A stretch of 64,000 nt of DNA from JBQTIU01 sp052387815 (GCA_052387815.1 JBQTIU010000022.1:127888-191887), one strand, 5' to 3'; shown: positions 40,687 through 50,725, counted from the stretch's first letter. A program made the numbers and translations. The notes: generated by a model not told the origin, from the sequence alone.

Positions 40687-43134
40687 TCACCCGCGCAAGC
40701 GGCTGCCCTTGGGATCGAACAGCGGCGAGCGGGCGACGACCCCCGGCAGGCGTTCGCCGAAATACTCGATCTCGACCCGCTGGCCTTGGCTGGCGCGCTC
40801 GGCCGGCAGATAGCCGTAGGCGATGAACTTGCCGAGGCTGTAGCCGTAATTGGCGCTGGTGACATAGCCGAGGACTTGGCCATCGAGCAGGATCGGCTCG
40901 CGTCCCAGGACCACGGCGTCGGCGCGCTCAAGCGTCATGCAGGCGAGCTTGCGCCTGGGATTCCTCGCGTCCTTCCTGACCAGGGCCTGGCGGCCGATGA
41001 ACTCGCCCTTGTCGAGGTCGACGACGAAGCCGAGTCCCGCCTCGAAGGGGTCGTGATCGGCGTCGATGTCGGCCCCGGAGCGGCGATAGCCCTTCTCGAT
41101 CCGCAGCGAATCCATCGCCCCGAAGCCGGCGGCGACGAGGCCGAGAGGCGCGCCGATCTCCCACAGGCGATCCCAAATCCCGAGCGCGTATTCGCTGGGC
41201 GTGTAGAGCTCGAAGCCCAGCTCGCCCACGTAGGAGACGCGCAGCGCCAGGGCCGGCGCGCTCGCGACGACGATCTCGCGCGCCGTGTAATAGGGAAGGC
41301 CGTCATTGCCGACATCGCCCTCGCTCGCCGCCGCCAAGATGTCGCGCGCGCGCGGCCCCCATAGGCCGACGACCGCCAGGCCGGAACTTAAATCGGTGAT
41401 CGTCGCCTCGCAGCCTCGCCGCGCCGCCACGCCGCGGATCCAGACGCCGTCGCGCGCCGCCCCGGCGGTGCCGGAAATCATGCGGAATTTCCGCGCCCCC
41501 AGGCGAACGACGGTCAAGTCGGTCAAGATTCCGCCCGCCTCGTTGAGCAGCGCCGTATAGACGGCGCGGCCCACGGCCACGTCCATCCGGTTGGTGCACA
41601 GGGTGTCCACCAAGGCGAGCGCGTCCTTGCCTTCGATGTCGAGCTTGGAGAACGTGCTCATGTCATAGAGCGAAGCGGCCGCCCGGGTGGCGCGGTGCTC
41701 GGCCGCCTGGACCGGCGACCAGTACTGCGCCGCCCAGCCGGTGCGGGCCGGGACAGCGGCGAATTCGAGCAGGCGCGCGTTGGCCTCGCACCATTGCGGG
41801 CGCTCCCAGCCGCCGGCCTCGAAGAACACCGCCCCCTGGCCCTCGTAGCGGGCATGGAGCGGCGTGCGGCGGAGGCCGCGCGGCGCCGCCGCCGGCTCGG
41901 CGGGATGGATGATCGCATGCACGGTGCGATACTGCTCCTCGCCGCGCTTGCGGATGTAGGCGCGCGTCAACGCATGACGGTGGAACCGGTTGGCGTCGGC
42001 CTCGCGGACGTCGAGCCCCGGCGTCCCATGGGTCATCCATTCGGCGACCGCCTTCGCGGCCCCGGCCGCGTGCATGATCCACACCGCCTCGGCGAGCCAC
42101 AACCCGTCGAGCGCGGCCGACGGCCCCAGGATCGGAAACCCGTCGGGCGTGAACGAGAACATGCCGTTGAAGGCGTCGACGATGGGCGCCCCCTTGATGG
42201 CCGGAAAGACCTCGTCCGCCGCCGCGCGGGCGGCGCTGAAATGGTCCGGCGTGAAGGCCATCTTCGACGGCTCGCCCGGCCCCGCCGCGATATCCTCGGG
42301 CTCGACCGGCAGCGGCTCGTGGTCGTAGTTGCCGATGCCCCACAGGTCGCCGTACTGGCGGCAATAGATGTCATGGTCGTGGAGGCGGATGCCCGGCATG
42401 CCAAGCTCCAGCCCAAGCGCCGCGAGCTCGGGCACCGGGCCCACTCGCGCGTATTGGTGCTGCATGGGCTGGAGGGGAACCGCGATCCCCGCCATGCGGC
42501 CGATCAGCGGGCCCCAGATGCCGGCGCAGAGCAGCACGTGGTCGCTGGCGATCCGCCCGCGGTCGGTGATGACGGCCTTGACCCGGCCGTGGGCGGTCTC
42601 GATGCCGGTGACCCGCGTGCCGCCGTGGAACACCGCCGCGCCCTCGGCGATGGCGGCGCGGGCGAGCGCTTCGGAGATTACGACCGGCGCGCTGGGCCCC
42701 GCGCCCGGGGTAAGCAGGCCGCCGATGATCTTTCGCTGGTCGAGGATCGGCACCAGCTTGCCGCACTCGGCGGGCCCCAGCAGATGGTGCTCGACGCCGA
42801 AGCTCTTTCCCCACCCGGAGCGGCGTTTGATCTCGTTCCACCGCGCGGCCGAGCGCGCCAGCTCGAGGCTGCCCACCAGCCGCGCCCCGGGGCGGCCGTC
42901 GACCGAGAGGGTGGCGTAGAGCGACACCGCGTACTTGGCGAACTCGGTCAGCATCCGCGAGCTGGTGATGAGCGCGAGCCCGCCCGGGGCATGGCTCGTC
43001 GAGCCGCCGGTGTGGAACAGCGGCCCTTGCTCGACGACCACGATGTCCCGCCAGCCCAGCCGTCCTAGCTGATAGGCGGCGCTGGCCCCGACGATGCCGG
43101 CGCCGACGATGACCAGGCGGGCGCGATCCTGCAT
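40687..43134 (-). CDS. FAD-dependent oxidoreductase fused to a GcvT domain (dimethylglycine/sarcosine dehydrogenase-like)
   Basis: 815 residues from the ATG at 43134. The N-terminal half is a DAO-type FAD domain ('LVIVGAGIVGASAAYQLGRLG', 'GGSTSHAPGGLAL' where the covalent-FAD His is usual). The C-terminal half is an aminomethyltransferase-like folate domain ('DMSTFSKLDIEGKDAL', 'VSYVGELGFELYTPSEYALGIWD', 'DPFEAGLGFVVDLDKGEFIGRQAL'). This is the layout of dimethylglycine and sarcosine dehydrogenases, which pass the methyl carbon to tetrahydrofolate. It follows soxG with five bases between, so it belongs to the sox operon and may supply sarcosine to SoxBDAG. Confidence 0.9.
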   Translation of the reverse strand: MQDRARLVIVGAGIVGASAAYQLGRLGWRDIVVVEQGPLFHTGGSTSHAPGGLALITSSRMLTEFAKYAVSLYATLSVDGRPGARLVGSLELARSAARWNEIKRRSGWGKSFGVEHHLLGPAECGKLVPILDQRKIIGGLLTPGAGPSAPVVISEALARAAIAEGAAVFHGGTRVTGIETAHGRVKAVITDRGRIASDHVLLCAGIWGPLIGRMAGIAVPLQPMQHQYARVGPVPELAALGLELGMPGIRLHDHDIYCRQYGDLWGIGNYDHEPLPVEPEDIAAGPGEPSKMAFTPDHFSAARAAADEVFPAIKGAPIVDAFNGMFSFTPDGFPILGPSAALDGLWLAEAVWIMHAAGAAKAVAEWMTHGTPGLDVREADANRFHRHALTRAYIRKRGEEQYRTVHAIIHPAEPAAAPRGLRRTPLHARYEGQGAVFFEAGGWERPQWCEANARLLEFAAVPARTGWAAQYWSPVQAAEHRATRAAASLYDMSTFSKLDIEGKDALALVDTLCTNRMDVAVGRAVYTALLNEAGGILTDLTVVRLGARKFRMISGTAGAARDGVWIRGVAARRGCEATITDLSSGLAVVGLWGPRARDILAAASEGDVGNDGLPYYTAREIVVASAPALALRVSYVGELGFELYTPSEYALGIWDRLWEIGAPLGLVAAGFGAMDSLRIEKGYRRSGADIDADHDPFEAGLGFVVDLDKGEFIGRQALVRKDARNPRRKLACMTLERADAVVLGREPILLDGQVLGYVTSANYGYSLGKFIAYGYLPAERASQGQRVEIEYFGERLPGVVARSPLFDPKGSRLRG

Positions 43135-43139
43135 GGCGA

Positions 43140-43733
43140 TCAGACTGCAATCGGCGGGTCGATGCGAGTGCCGTATTCGCCGGCCCCGTCGGCCAAGAAC
43201 TCCCACACCGACAGCGCGACACTGCGCGCGACATACAGGTCGAAGGTCGGCCGCGCGTCGAGGGCATGCAGCAAGGCCGCGACGTGGGCAAGGCTGCTCT
43301 GCGCGCAAGCGCCGGCGGGGAATGTCCGCGGGTGGAGATCGAGGCCGCAGCCCTTGGACAGGAGGTCGCGGGCGCGCGGGCCTTGGATCCGCATGACGGT
43401 CCGCGCATGGCCGAGATCGGTGATCGCGGCGTCCGCGAGGCGCCATGATTTCCACGGCCCGAGCTGCGGGGCGACGCACAGCCAGCGCTGCGGGCCGACC
43501 CACAGCAGCGTCGTTCCATGGTTGCGGACCGCGGTGTTGGGGCGGGTCGGCGCATCCACGCCCAAGACGCCCGCAAGGGCGGCGCGAACCTCCTCCGCGG
43601 TCGCCGGCAAGGCCGCGATCTGGATCATGGCGAGCGGGCGCCGCTCGGCGAGGATGACGCCCGGGGGTCCGGCGGCGCCGAAGGTGCCGGGGCGATAGGC
43701 GGGCTCGAGGGCGGAGCGACGGGGGTCAGGCAT
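43140..43733 (-). CDS. soxG: Sarcosine oxidase gamma subunit
   Basis: 197 residues; its start overlaps the soxA stop by eight bases. SoxG proteins are weakly conserved, but the pattern 'WVGPQRWLCVAP', 'ARTVMRIQGPRARDLLSKGCGLDLHPRTFPAGACAQSSLAHVAALLH' is typical, including the 'GP.A...L.KG...DL' region shared with GcvT-like folds. It is part of the heterotetrameric enzyme that oxidises sarcosine to glycine, peroxide and methylene-folate. Confidence 0.88.
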   Translation of the reverse strand: MPDPRRSALEPAYRPGTFGAAGPPGVILAERRPLAMIQIAALPATAEEVRAALAGVLGVDAPTRPNTAVRNHGTTLLWVGPQRWLCVAPQLGPWKSWRLADAAITDLGHARTVMRIQGPRARDLLSKGCGLDLHPRTFPAGACAQSSLAHVAALLHALDARPTFDLYVARSVALSVWEFLADGAGEYGTRIDPPIAV

Positions 43734-46716
43734 GGAGGCGCGTTCCCTCGGGGTCGAAGAAGACCGGGTCGACGACCCGGACCGGCACGTGCTCGCGCTT
43801 CAAGGGATAGACCGCGTGCACGATCTCGCCCTGGCGCGCCAGCCCGCGCGCGAGGAGCGCGAGCGCGATGGGGTGGCCCAAGTTCGGGCTGTTGGCGACC
43901 GAGGTCACATGGCCGATCATCGCGACCGGCGGGGCCGCGCCCGGATCCTCGACGATCTGCGAGCCGGCGCGCACTCGCGTCGTGCCGTCGACCGGGACCA
44001 GGCCGACGAGGCGGTGGCGATTCGAGTCGACGAGGGCCGGCCTCGACAACAGGCGCCGTCCGACGAAGTCCTTGGTCTTGCTGACCAGTCGGCCGAGGCC
44101 GAGGTCCTCGGGCGTGGTGCGGCCGTCGAGCTCGGGCCCCGCGGGGTGGCCCTTTTCGATCCTGAGCACGCCCATCGCTTCGGTGCCGTAGGGGACGATA
44201 TCGAACTCGTGGCCGGCCGCCAGCACCGCCTCCCAGGCCGCGAGGCCGTGATCGGCGGGCACGTTGATCTCGTAGGCGAGCTCGCCCGAAAAGCTGATGC
44301 GGAAGATGCGCGCCGGAATGCCGGCCACCGTTGCCTCGCGCGCGCCCATGAACGGCAGGGCCTGGTTGCTCACCTCCATGCCATTCGCGACCCGCGCCAG
44401 CACGTCGCGGCTGTTCGGCCCCGCCAGCGCCATCGCCGCCCACTGCTCGGTCACCGAGGTCGCTTGCACGCAGAGCTCCGGCCACACGACCTGCAGATAA
44501 TATTCCAGGTTGGCCATGACCTTGACCGCGTTGGCGGTGGTCGTGGTCATCAAGAAGCGGTTCTCATCGAGGCGCGAGGTGGTGCCGTCGTCGAACACGA
44601 TGCCGTCCTCGCGCAGCATCAAGCCGTAGCGGGCCCGCCCGATCGCGAGGTTCTTCCAGCCGTTGACGTAGATGCGGTTCAAGAACTCCGCCGCGTCCTC
44701 GCCCTCGATCTCGATCTTGCCCAGGGTCGAGACGTCGACGAGACCGACGCTGCGCCGCACCGCCAGGGCTTCGCGCGCCACCGCCGCGGCCATGGTCTCG
44801 GGCGCGCGCGGGTAATAGCGCGGCCTCAGCCACAACCCGGCCTCGATGAAGACCGCGCCGGCGCCCTCGTGCCACTCATGCATCGCCGAGCGCCGGATCG
44901 GCTGGTAGTGCCGGCCCACCTCGCGGCCGGCGAGGATGCCGAAGGCGACCGGCGTAGCGGGCGGACGGTAGGTCGTGGTGCCGACCTCGGGGATGGTCTG
45001 GCCGCGGATCGCGGCCATCAGCGCGAGGCCGTTGAGGCTGCTCGTCTTGCCCTGGTCGGTGCCCATGCCGAGCGTGGTGTACCGCTTGAGATGCTCGACC
45101 GACAGGTAACCTTCGCGCGCCGCCAGCTCGACGTCGGCGGCGGTGACGTCGTCCTGGTGGTCGATGAACCGCTTGCGATGGCCCCGCGCCGGGACCTCCC
45201 AGACCGCCCGCAAGGGCGCCTCGTCCTCGTCGTGGGCCGAGGGCGGCTCCCCCGCCTTGCCGTCGCCCCAGCCGGCGGCGGCGGCGGCCTCGGCGCCGGC
45301 CCGCGCGCCCTCGGCGAGGCACTTCGCTAAAGCGAAGCTGCCGCCAGCGGCGCCGGCCGAGCGTGCGGCCTGCTTCGAGAGCCCCGGCACGAAGGCGGCG
45401 AGGGCCTCGTCGTAGGCGAGCCTGCCGCCCGACTGGCTATGCAAATGCACGCTGGGATTGAAGCCGCCGCCCACGCACACGAGGTCGGCCTCGATGCGGC
45501 GCCCCTCGCCGCCGCCCGCGCCGTCGCGGCGCATGACCTCGACGGCGCGCACCGCCCGGCCGCCCTCGACGCCGACCACGGCATGACCCGAGAGGCATTC
45601 GATCCCGGCCGCCCGCGCGCGGGACGGCAGCGGGCCATCCGCCGCTTGGCGCGCATCGATGACCGCGGCGACCTCGACGCCCGCCGCCGCGAGGTCGAGC
45701 GCCGTGCGGTAGGCGTCATCGTTGTTGGTGAACACCACCGCGCGGGAGCCGGGGCGCACCGCGAACTGGTTGACATAGGCGCGCGCCGCCGAGGCCAGCA
45801 TCACCCCCGGCCGGTCGTTGTCGGGGAAGACCAACGGCCGCTCGATGGCCCCGGTCGCCAGCACCGCCTGGCGGGCGCGAACCCACCACAGGACTTGGCG
45901 CGGCAGGCGGGCGGGGACGTGCGCGACATGGTCGCCGACCCGCTCGACGAGGGCCACGAGATTGTGGTCATAGTGGCCGAAGGCGGTGGTCCGCCGCAGC
46001 AACCGGACCTCGGGCATCGCCGCCAATTCCGCGCTCGCGGCGTTGACCCAGTCGAGGGCGGGCGCCTCGTCGATCCGCATCCTCTCGCGCTTGAGCGCGC
46101 CGCCGAACGCGGGGCTCTCGTCGGCGAGCACGACGCGCGCCCCGGTCCGCCCGGCGGCCAGCGCCGCGGCGAGGCCCGCCGGCCCGCCGCCGACCACCAG
46201 CACGTCGCAATGGTGGTGGCGCTTCTCGTAGCGGTCAGGGTCGGGCTCGACCGAGGCGATGCCGAGGCCGGCCGCCCGCCGGATGTGGTGCTCGTAGAAC
46301 ATCCACCAGCGCGGCGGCCACATGAAGGTCTTGTAGTAGAAACCGGCGGGAAACAAGGGTGACAGCGCCTCGTGAATGGCGCGCAGGTCGAAGCCGAGCG
46401 ACGGCCAGCGGTTCTGGCTATCGGCGACCAGCCCGTCATAGAGCTCGATCGTCGTCGCCCGGGTGTTGGGCTCGGCGCGCGCGCCCTCGCGCAGACGCAC
46501 GAGCGCGTTGGGCTCCTCCGGCCCGGCCGTGAAGATGCCGCGCGGCCGGTGGTACTTGAAGCTCCGCCCGACCAGGCGGACGCCGTTGGCGAGCAGGGCC
46601 GAGGCGAGCGTATCGCCGGCGAAGCCCATGTACCGCCGGCCGTCGAAGGTGAACGAGAGCGTGCGAGCGCGGTCGATCAGGCCGCCCACGGGCAGGCGAA
46701 AGGACGCGCCGCTCAT
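43726..46716 (-). CDS. soxA: Sarcosine oxidase alpha subunit
   Basis: 996 residues. Order: N-terminal ferredoxin-like domain ('FTFDGRRYMGFAGDTLASALLANG', 'SFKYHRPRGIFTAGPEEPNA'), an NAD-binding Rossmann domain ('DVLVVGGGPAGLAAALAAGRTGARVVLADE'), and a C-terminal GcvT-like folate domain ('DVSTLGKIEIEGEDAAEFLNRIYVNGW', 'GELAYEINVPADHGLAAWEAVLAAG'). Length is normal for SoxA. It sits between soxD (four-base overlap) and soxG in the canonical soxBDAG order. Confidence 0.93.
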   Translation of the reverse strand: MSGASFRLPVGGLIDRARTLSFTFDGRRYMGFAGDTLASALLANGVRLVGRSFKYHRPRGIFTAGPEEPNALVRLREGARAEPNTRATTIELYDGLVADSQNRWPSLGFDLRAIHEALSPLFPAGFYYKTFMWPPRWWMFYEHHIRRAAGLGIASVEPDPDRYEKRHHHCDVLVVGGGPAGLAAALAAGRTGARVVLADESPAFGGALKRERMRIDEAPALDWVNAASAELAAMPEVRLLRRTTAFGHYDHNLVALVERVGDHVAHVPARLPRQVLWWVRARQAVLATGAIERPLVFPDNDRPGVMLASAARAYVNQFAVRPGSRAVVFTNNDDAYRTALDLAAAGVEVAAVIDARQAADGPLPSRARAAGIECLSGHAVVGVEGGRAVRAVEVMRRDGAGGGEGRRIEADLVCVGGGFNPSVHLHSQSGGRLAYDEALAAFVPGLSKQAARSAGAAGGSFALAKCLAEGARAGAEAAAAAGWGDGKAGEPPSAHDEDEAPLRAVWEVPARGHRKRFIDHQDDVTAADVELAAREGYLSVEHLKRYTTLGMGTDQGKTSSLNGLALMAAIRGQTIPEVGTTTYRPPATPVAFGILAGREVGRHYQPIRRSAMHEWHEGAGAVFIEAGLWLRPRYYPRAPETMAAAVAREALAVRRSVGLVDVSTLGKIEIEGEDAAEFLNRIYVNGWKNLAIGRARYGLMLREDGIVFDDGTTSRLDENRFLMTTTTANAVKVMANLEYYLQVVWPELCVQATSVTEQWAAMALAGPNSRDVLARVANGMEVSNQALPFMGAREATVAGIPARIFRISFSGELAYEINVPADHGLAAWEAVLAAGHEFDIVPYGTEAMGVLRIEKGHPAGPELDGRTTPEDLGLGRLVSKTKDFVGRRLLSRPALVDSNRHRLVGLVPVDGTTRVRAGSQIVEDPGAAPPVAMIGHVTSVANSPNLGHPIALALLARGLARQGEIVHAVYPLKREHVPVRVVDPVFFDPEGTRLHA

Positions 46717-46997
46717 CGCCGCGGCCCGTCGCCCGCGGACCGCGGGTCAGCGGCGGGGGCGGTCGAGAAGATCTCGTGCGTGAGGGTGTCGCGCTCGACC
46801 TTGATCCAGCGCCGGCAGCCGAAGTTATGGTGCCACAGCTCGAGGTGGGCGCCGCGCGGGTTGTCGCGCAGGTAGACATAGTCGATCCACGCCGCCTCGG
46901 GGGCGTCGGCGGCGGGACGCTTGAGCGTGGCGTCGCCGCCGTAGGTGAATTCGGTTTGGTCGCGCTCGCCGCACCACGGGCATCGGATCAGCAGCAT
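46713..46997 (-). CDS. soxD: Sarcosine oxidase delta subunit
   Basis: 94 residues from the ATG at 46997; the upstream extension is spurious. Zinc ligands are in place: 'CPWCG' near the N-terminus and 'HHNFGCRRW' in the middle. 'YVYLRDNPRGAHLELW' is the family core. It is a structural subunit of the heterotetramer. Confidence 0.93.
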   Translation of the reverse strand: MLLIRCPWCGERDQTEFTYGGDATLKRPAADAPEAAWIDYVYLRDNPRGAHLELWHHNFGCRRWIKVERDTLTHEIFSTAPAADPRSAGDGPRR

Positions 46998-47022
46998 GGC
47001 GGGGTTTCCCGGCGTGCGCTGG

Positions 47023-48276
47023 TCAATGGGCGTTGGGGGTCGGCCCCATGCCCTTCTCGTCGATGGTGGCGCCGGTGGCGAAACGCTCGAGGGTGAACGC
47101 CTCGTTGAGCTTGTGCGGGCGGTCGTTGGCGATGGTGTAGGCGAAGCACCAGCCCGAGGCGAGCGTCGCCTTGAACCCGCCATAGCACCAGCCGCCATCG
47201 AGGTACAAACCCTCGATCGGCGTCTTGGCGATGATCGGGCTGCCGTCCATGCTCATGTCCATGACGCCGGCCCAATGCCGCATCATTCGCAGGCGGCTCA
47301 GCATCGGCAGCATCGCCACTCCGGCGGTCATCACGTGTTCGATCTGCGGCAGATTGCCGCGCTGGGCGTAGCTGTTGTAGCCGTCGAGATCGCCGCCCAT
47401 CACCATCTCGCCCTTGTCGGATTGGCTGATGTAGAAATGCCCGGCGCCGAAGCTCACGACGGTGTCGAGGATCGGCTTCAGGGGCTCGGAGACCATCGCC
47501 TGCAAGAGGTGCGATTCGATCGGCAGGCGCAGGCCCGCCATGGCCGCGACATGACCGGTGTGGCCGGCGACCGCCAGGCCGATCTTGTTGGCGCGGATGG
47601 TGCCGCGGCTGGTCTCGACGCCGACCACGCGGCCGCCCGCGCGGCGGAACCCGGTGACCTCGCAGTTCTGCACGATGTCGACGCCGCGCGCATCGGCGCC
47701 GCGCGCATAGCCCCAGGCGAGGGCGTCGTGGCGCGCGGTGCCGCCGCGCGGCTGCAACAGGCCGCCTGCGATCGGGAACCGCGCCCGGTCCGAGAAGTCG
47801 AGCATGGGGACCAGGGCGCGCACCTGGCCGCGGTCGAGCAACTCGGCGTCGATGCCGTTGAGCCGCATGGCGTTGCCGCGCCGGGCCAAGGCATCGAACT
47901 GGGCGTCGGAATTCGCCAGATTGAGGACGCCGCGCTGGCTGAACATGACGTTGAAATTGAGCTCGCGGGAGAGGTTCTCCCACAGCTTGAGCGAGAACTC
48001 GTAGAAATGCGCGTTGGCCTCCAGCAGGTAGTTGGAGCGCACGATGGTGGTGTTGCGCCCGGTGTTGCCGCCGCCGAGATAGCCCTTCTCGAGCACCGCC
48101 ACGTCCGCGATACCGTGCTCCTTGGCGAGGTAGTAGGCGGTGGCGAGGCCGTGCCCGCCGCCGCCGACGATGACCACGTCGTAGGCGGCCTTGGGCGCAG
48201 GATCCCGCCAGGCGGGCGTCCAGTTGCGGTGGCCGGCGAGCGCGCCCCGAGCCAGGCTGAAAATCGAATACTTCAT
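47023..48276 (-). CDS. soxB: Sarcosine oxidase beta subunit
   Basis: 417 residues. FAD motif 'YDVVIVGGGGHGLATAYYLAKEHG' near residues 32-55; 'GYLGGGNTGRNTTIVRSNYL' and 'GGTARHDALAWGYARGA' carry the family pattern, the latter holding the His that takes covalent FMN. C-terminal 'MDMSMDGSPIIAKTPIEGLYLDGGWCYGGFKATLASGW' is typical. This subunit holds the active site where sarcosine is demethylated. First gene of the soxBDAG unit, 25 bases before soxD. Confidence 0.93.
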   Translation of the reverse strand: MKYSIFSLARGALAGHRNWTPAWRDPAPKAAYDVVIVGGGGHGLATAYYLAKEHGIADVAVLEKGYLGGGNTGRNTTIVRSNYLLEANAHFYEFSLKLWENLSRELNFNVMFSQRGVLNLANSDAQFDALARRGNAMRLNGIDAELLDRGQVRALVPMLDFSDRARFPIAGGLLQPRGGTARHDALAWGYARGADARGVDIVQNCEVTGFRRAGGRVVGVETSRGTIRANKIGLAVAGHTGHVAAMAGLRLPIESHLLQAMVSEPLKPILDTVVSFGAGHFYISQSDKGEMVMGGDLDGYNSYAQRGNLPQIEHVMTAGVAMLPMLSRLRMMRHWAGVMDMSMDGSPIIAKTPIEGLYLDGGWCYGGFKATLASGWCFAYTIANDRPHKLNEAFTLERFATGATIDEKGMGPTPNAH

Positions 48277-48310
48277 CGCACCGCCAAATCCCCCACGGGC
48301 GTGACCCCCT

Positions 48311-49483
48311 CTATTCGACCTTGGCGCGCGCCAGGCGCGCGAAGCCCGCTTCGAGATCCGCGATCAGGTCTTCGGGATCCTCGAGGCCGATGTGGAAGCG
48401 CACCACCGGACCCGCTGCGGGGAAGGCGGTGGCAGTTCGCGATTTCTGCGGATAGGTCAGCAGCACCAGGCTTTCATAGCCGCCCCAACTCGCCCCGATG
48501 CCGAACAGCCGCAAGCCGTTCAGCATCGCCTCGACGGCCGGCTTGGGCTGCGGCGCGAGCACCGCCGCGAACAATCCCGTGGCACCCGAGAAATCCCGCC
48601 GCCACAGGCCCTGCCCGGGGTCGCCTTCGAGCGCCGGGTAGAGGACGCGCGCGACTTCCGGCCGCCCCCTTAGCCAGCCGGCAACGAGGAGGGCGTTGGC
48701 GAAATGCTGCTTCAAGCGCACGCCCAGCGTCCGCAATCCGCGCAAGGCGAGATAGCAGTCGTCCGGGCTCGCCGCGTAGCCGTATTCGGCGACATGCGTG
48801 CGCACGGTCCGCCAGGTGGCCTCATTGGCGACGATGACGCCGAGCATGACGTCGGAATGGCCGACGATATACTTGGTCGCGGCGTGGATCGACACGTCGA
48901 CTCCGCGCGCGAAGGCGGGGAAGAAATACGGCGTCGGCCAAGTGTTGTCGGCGAGCACCGGGATGCCCCGCCGGCGCGCGGCGGCCGATATGGCCGGAAT
49001 ATCCTGCACCTCGAAGGTGAGCGAGCCCGGCGATTCGCAGAAGACGAGGCGCGTATTGGGCCGGAACAGCGCCTCGATGCGAGCCCCCATGCTCGGGTCG
49101 TAATAGGTGGTTTCGACGCCCTGGCGGACCAGGCGGGTGTCGCAAAAATGGCGCGTGGGCCAGTACGCCGTATCGACCATCAGGAGGTGGTCGCCCGGCT
49201 TGACGAAGGCCGTGATCGCGCCGGCGATCGCCGCCAGACCCGAGGGCAGCACCATGGCGCGGTGGCCGCCCTCGAGCGCGACCAGGGCCTCTTCGAGCGC
49301 GAAGGTCGTCTGCGTCCCAAAGCGGCCATAGCGCAGGCCGGTGAACTTGTCGACGCCCGCCGCCTCGTAGGCCGCGACGGTCGGAAACAGGATCGTCGAT
49401 GCCCGGACGACCGGCGGATTGACGGCGCCGCCGTACTGTTGGGGATGGCGGCCCGAGTGCGCGAGGATGGTGTCCTTTTTCAC
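48311..49483 (-). CDS. metC: Cystathionine beta-lyase-like PLP enzyme
   Basis: 390 residues. Cys/Met-metabolism PLP family: Lys bearing PLP in 'SIHAATKYIVGHSDVMLG', phosphate contact 'RYGRFGTQTTFALEEALVALEGG', and 'FCESPGSLTFEVQDI', 'LADNTWPTPYFFP', the last two typical of the MetC branch. It cleaves cystathionine or other C-S substrates. It sits between a carrier and the sox operon on the same strand, 34 bases ahead of soxB, so it may join that transcript. The specific substrate could differ from cystathionine. Confidence 0.85.
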   Translation of the reverse strand: MKKDTILAHSGRHPQQYGGAVNPPVVRASTILFPTVAAYEAAGVDKFTGLRYGRFGTQTTFALEEALVALEGGHRAMVLPSGLAAIAGAITAFVKPGDHLLMVDTAYWPTRHFCDTRLVRQGVETTYYDPSMGARIEALFRPNTRLVFCESPGSLTFEVQDIPAISAAARRRGIPVLADNTWPTPYFFPAFARGVDVSIHAATKYIVGHSDVMLGVIVANEATWRTVRTHVAEYGYAASPDDCYLALRGLRTLGVRLKQHFANALLVAGWLRGRPEVARVLYPALEGDPGQGLWRRDFSGATGLFAAVLAPQPKPAVEAMLNGLRLFGIGASWGGYESLVLLTYPQKSRTATAFPAAGPVVRFHIGLEDPEDLIADLEAGFARLARAKVE

Positions 49484-49489
49484 AGGCGT

Positions 49490-50725
49490 TCAGTCGGCCT
49501 CGGCCCCGGAGGGCGTTCGACGGACGCGCGCCGCCATGAGCGGCAGGTGCGAAACCCCGACCACCACGATGGTGAGCGCGAGCATCGCCGCCATGACCAG
49601 GAAAACCCATTGCGGGCGGCCGAGATCGATGATGAGCCCGAACAGGGCCGGGGCGATCGCGCCCCCCACATTGAGTCCCGTCGACACGAAGGCGAACACC
49701 CGGCCGGTGGCATGTTGGGGCGCCACCGCCCGCACCATCATGTCGCGGGCCGGTCGCACGCCGCCCTGCAGGATTCCGGCCACGCCGAACAGGGCGAGGA
49801 GGGCCGCGGCCGGCACCGGGATCGTACCGGCGAGTGCGACGATGAGCGCCGAGACGGCCAGCGCCGCGCTGGCCACGAGACCGTGCCGCCTCGTGCGATC
49901 GGCGATCACGCCGCCCACAAGGATGCCCGAAGCGCTGGCGACCAGGTAGGCGGTGAGCACGGTGTTGGCGCCGGCGAGGCTCATGTCCTGATAGCCGACC
50001 AGCGCGCTCGCCAGGAAGGTCTGGATGCCCGTCCCGACCAGCCCCGTGAACACGAAGAACAGGAACATCACCAGGATCGGCGCCGACCGGAAAATCCGCA
50101 AGCCGTCATCCCTCGCCGCCGGCCGGGCCTCGCTCACCGCGGTGCGCGCGCGCGATCCAAGCGCGCCGCCCGACGCCACCACGAGGACGACGACCACGAT
50201 GGCCAGCCCGCCGGCCGCCACCAGCGCCGCCCGCCACCCCAGCAGCGCGGCCATGAGGACGATGGTCACGGGGGCGAGCGCGAAGCCGACATTGCCGGTG
50301 AAGGTATGGATGGCGAACGCCCGGCCGATGAACTCCGTGGCGATGGAGGAGGACAGAATGGCGTAATCGGCGGGATGGATCGCGCTGTTGCCGATGCCGA
50401 ACACGAGCGCCAGGACGATGACCATCTCGTACGAGCTCGCCAGCCCGATCGACGCCACGGTCCCGCCCATGCTCATGAGGCCCGCGACCAGGACCGCGCG
50501 CGCGCCGATCCGATCGGCCAGCATGCCGGCCGGGATCTGGAAGAGGCCGGTGACGATGTTGATGGCGGTGATGATGAGGCCGAGGGCGGCGTAGCTCGCC
50601 TCGAATTCCATGAGCAGCAATGGGAACAGAGGGGGCAGGGCGAGGATGTAGAAGTGGCTCAGCGCGTGGCCCGAGCCGATCAGCGACAAGACCTTGAGAT
50701 CGCGTCGGCGAAGCGATGAAACCAT
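49490..50725 (-). CDS. MFS transporter
   Basis: 411 residues, about 12 membrane helices in two halves joined by a charged loop near residues 190-210 ('SRARTAVSEARPAARDDG'). The motif-A-like 'GMLADRIGARAVLVAG' (67-82) and its counterpart 'GGVIADRTRRHGLVA' in the second half are clear. Drug- or small-molecule-proton antiport or uptake cannot be told apart. The stop is six bases from the metC-like start, so carrier and lyase are probably co-expressed. Divergent from the second TctC gene. Confidence 0.88.
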   Translation of the reverse strand: MVSSLRRRDLKVLSLIGSGHALSHFYILALPPLFPLLLMEFEASYAALGLIITAINIVTGLFQIPAGMLADRIGARAVLVAGLMSMGGTVASIGLASSYEMVIVLALVFGIGNSAIHPADYAILSSSIATEFIGRAFAIHTFTGNVGFALAPVTIVLMAALLGWRAALVAAGGLAIVVVVLVVASGGALGSRARTAVSEARPAARDDGLRIFRSAPILVMFLFFVFTGLVGTGIQTFLASALVGYQDMSLAGANTVLTAYLVASASGILVGGVIADRTRRHGLVASAALAVSALIVALAGTIPVPAAALLALFGVAGILQGGVRPARDMMVRAVAPQHATGRVFAFVSTGLNVGGAIAPALFGLIIDLGRPQWVFLVMAAMLALTIVVVGVSHLPLMAARVRRTPSGAEAD

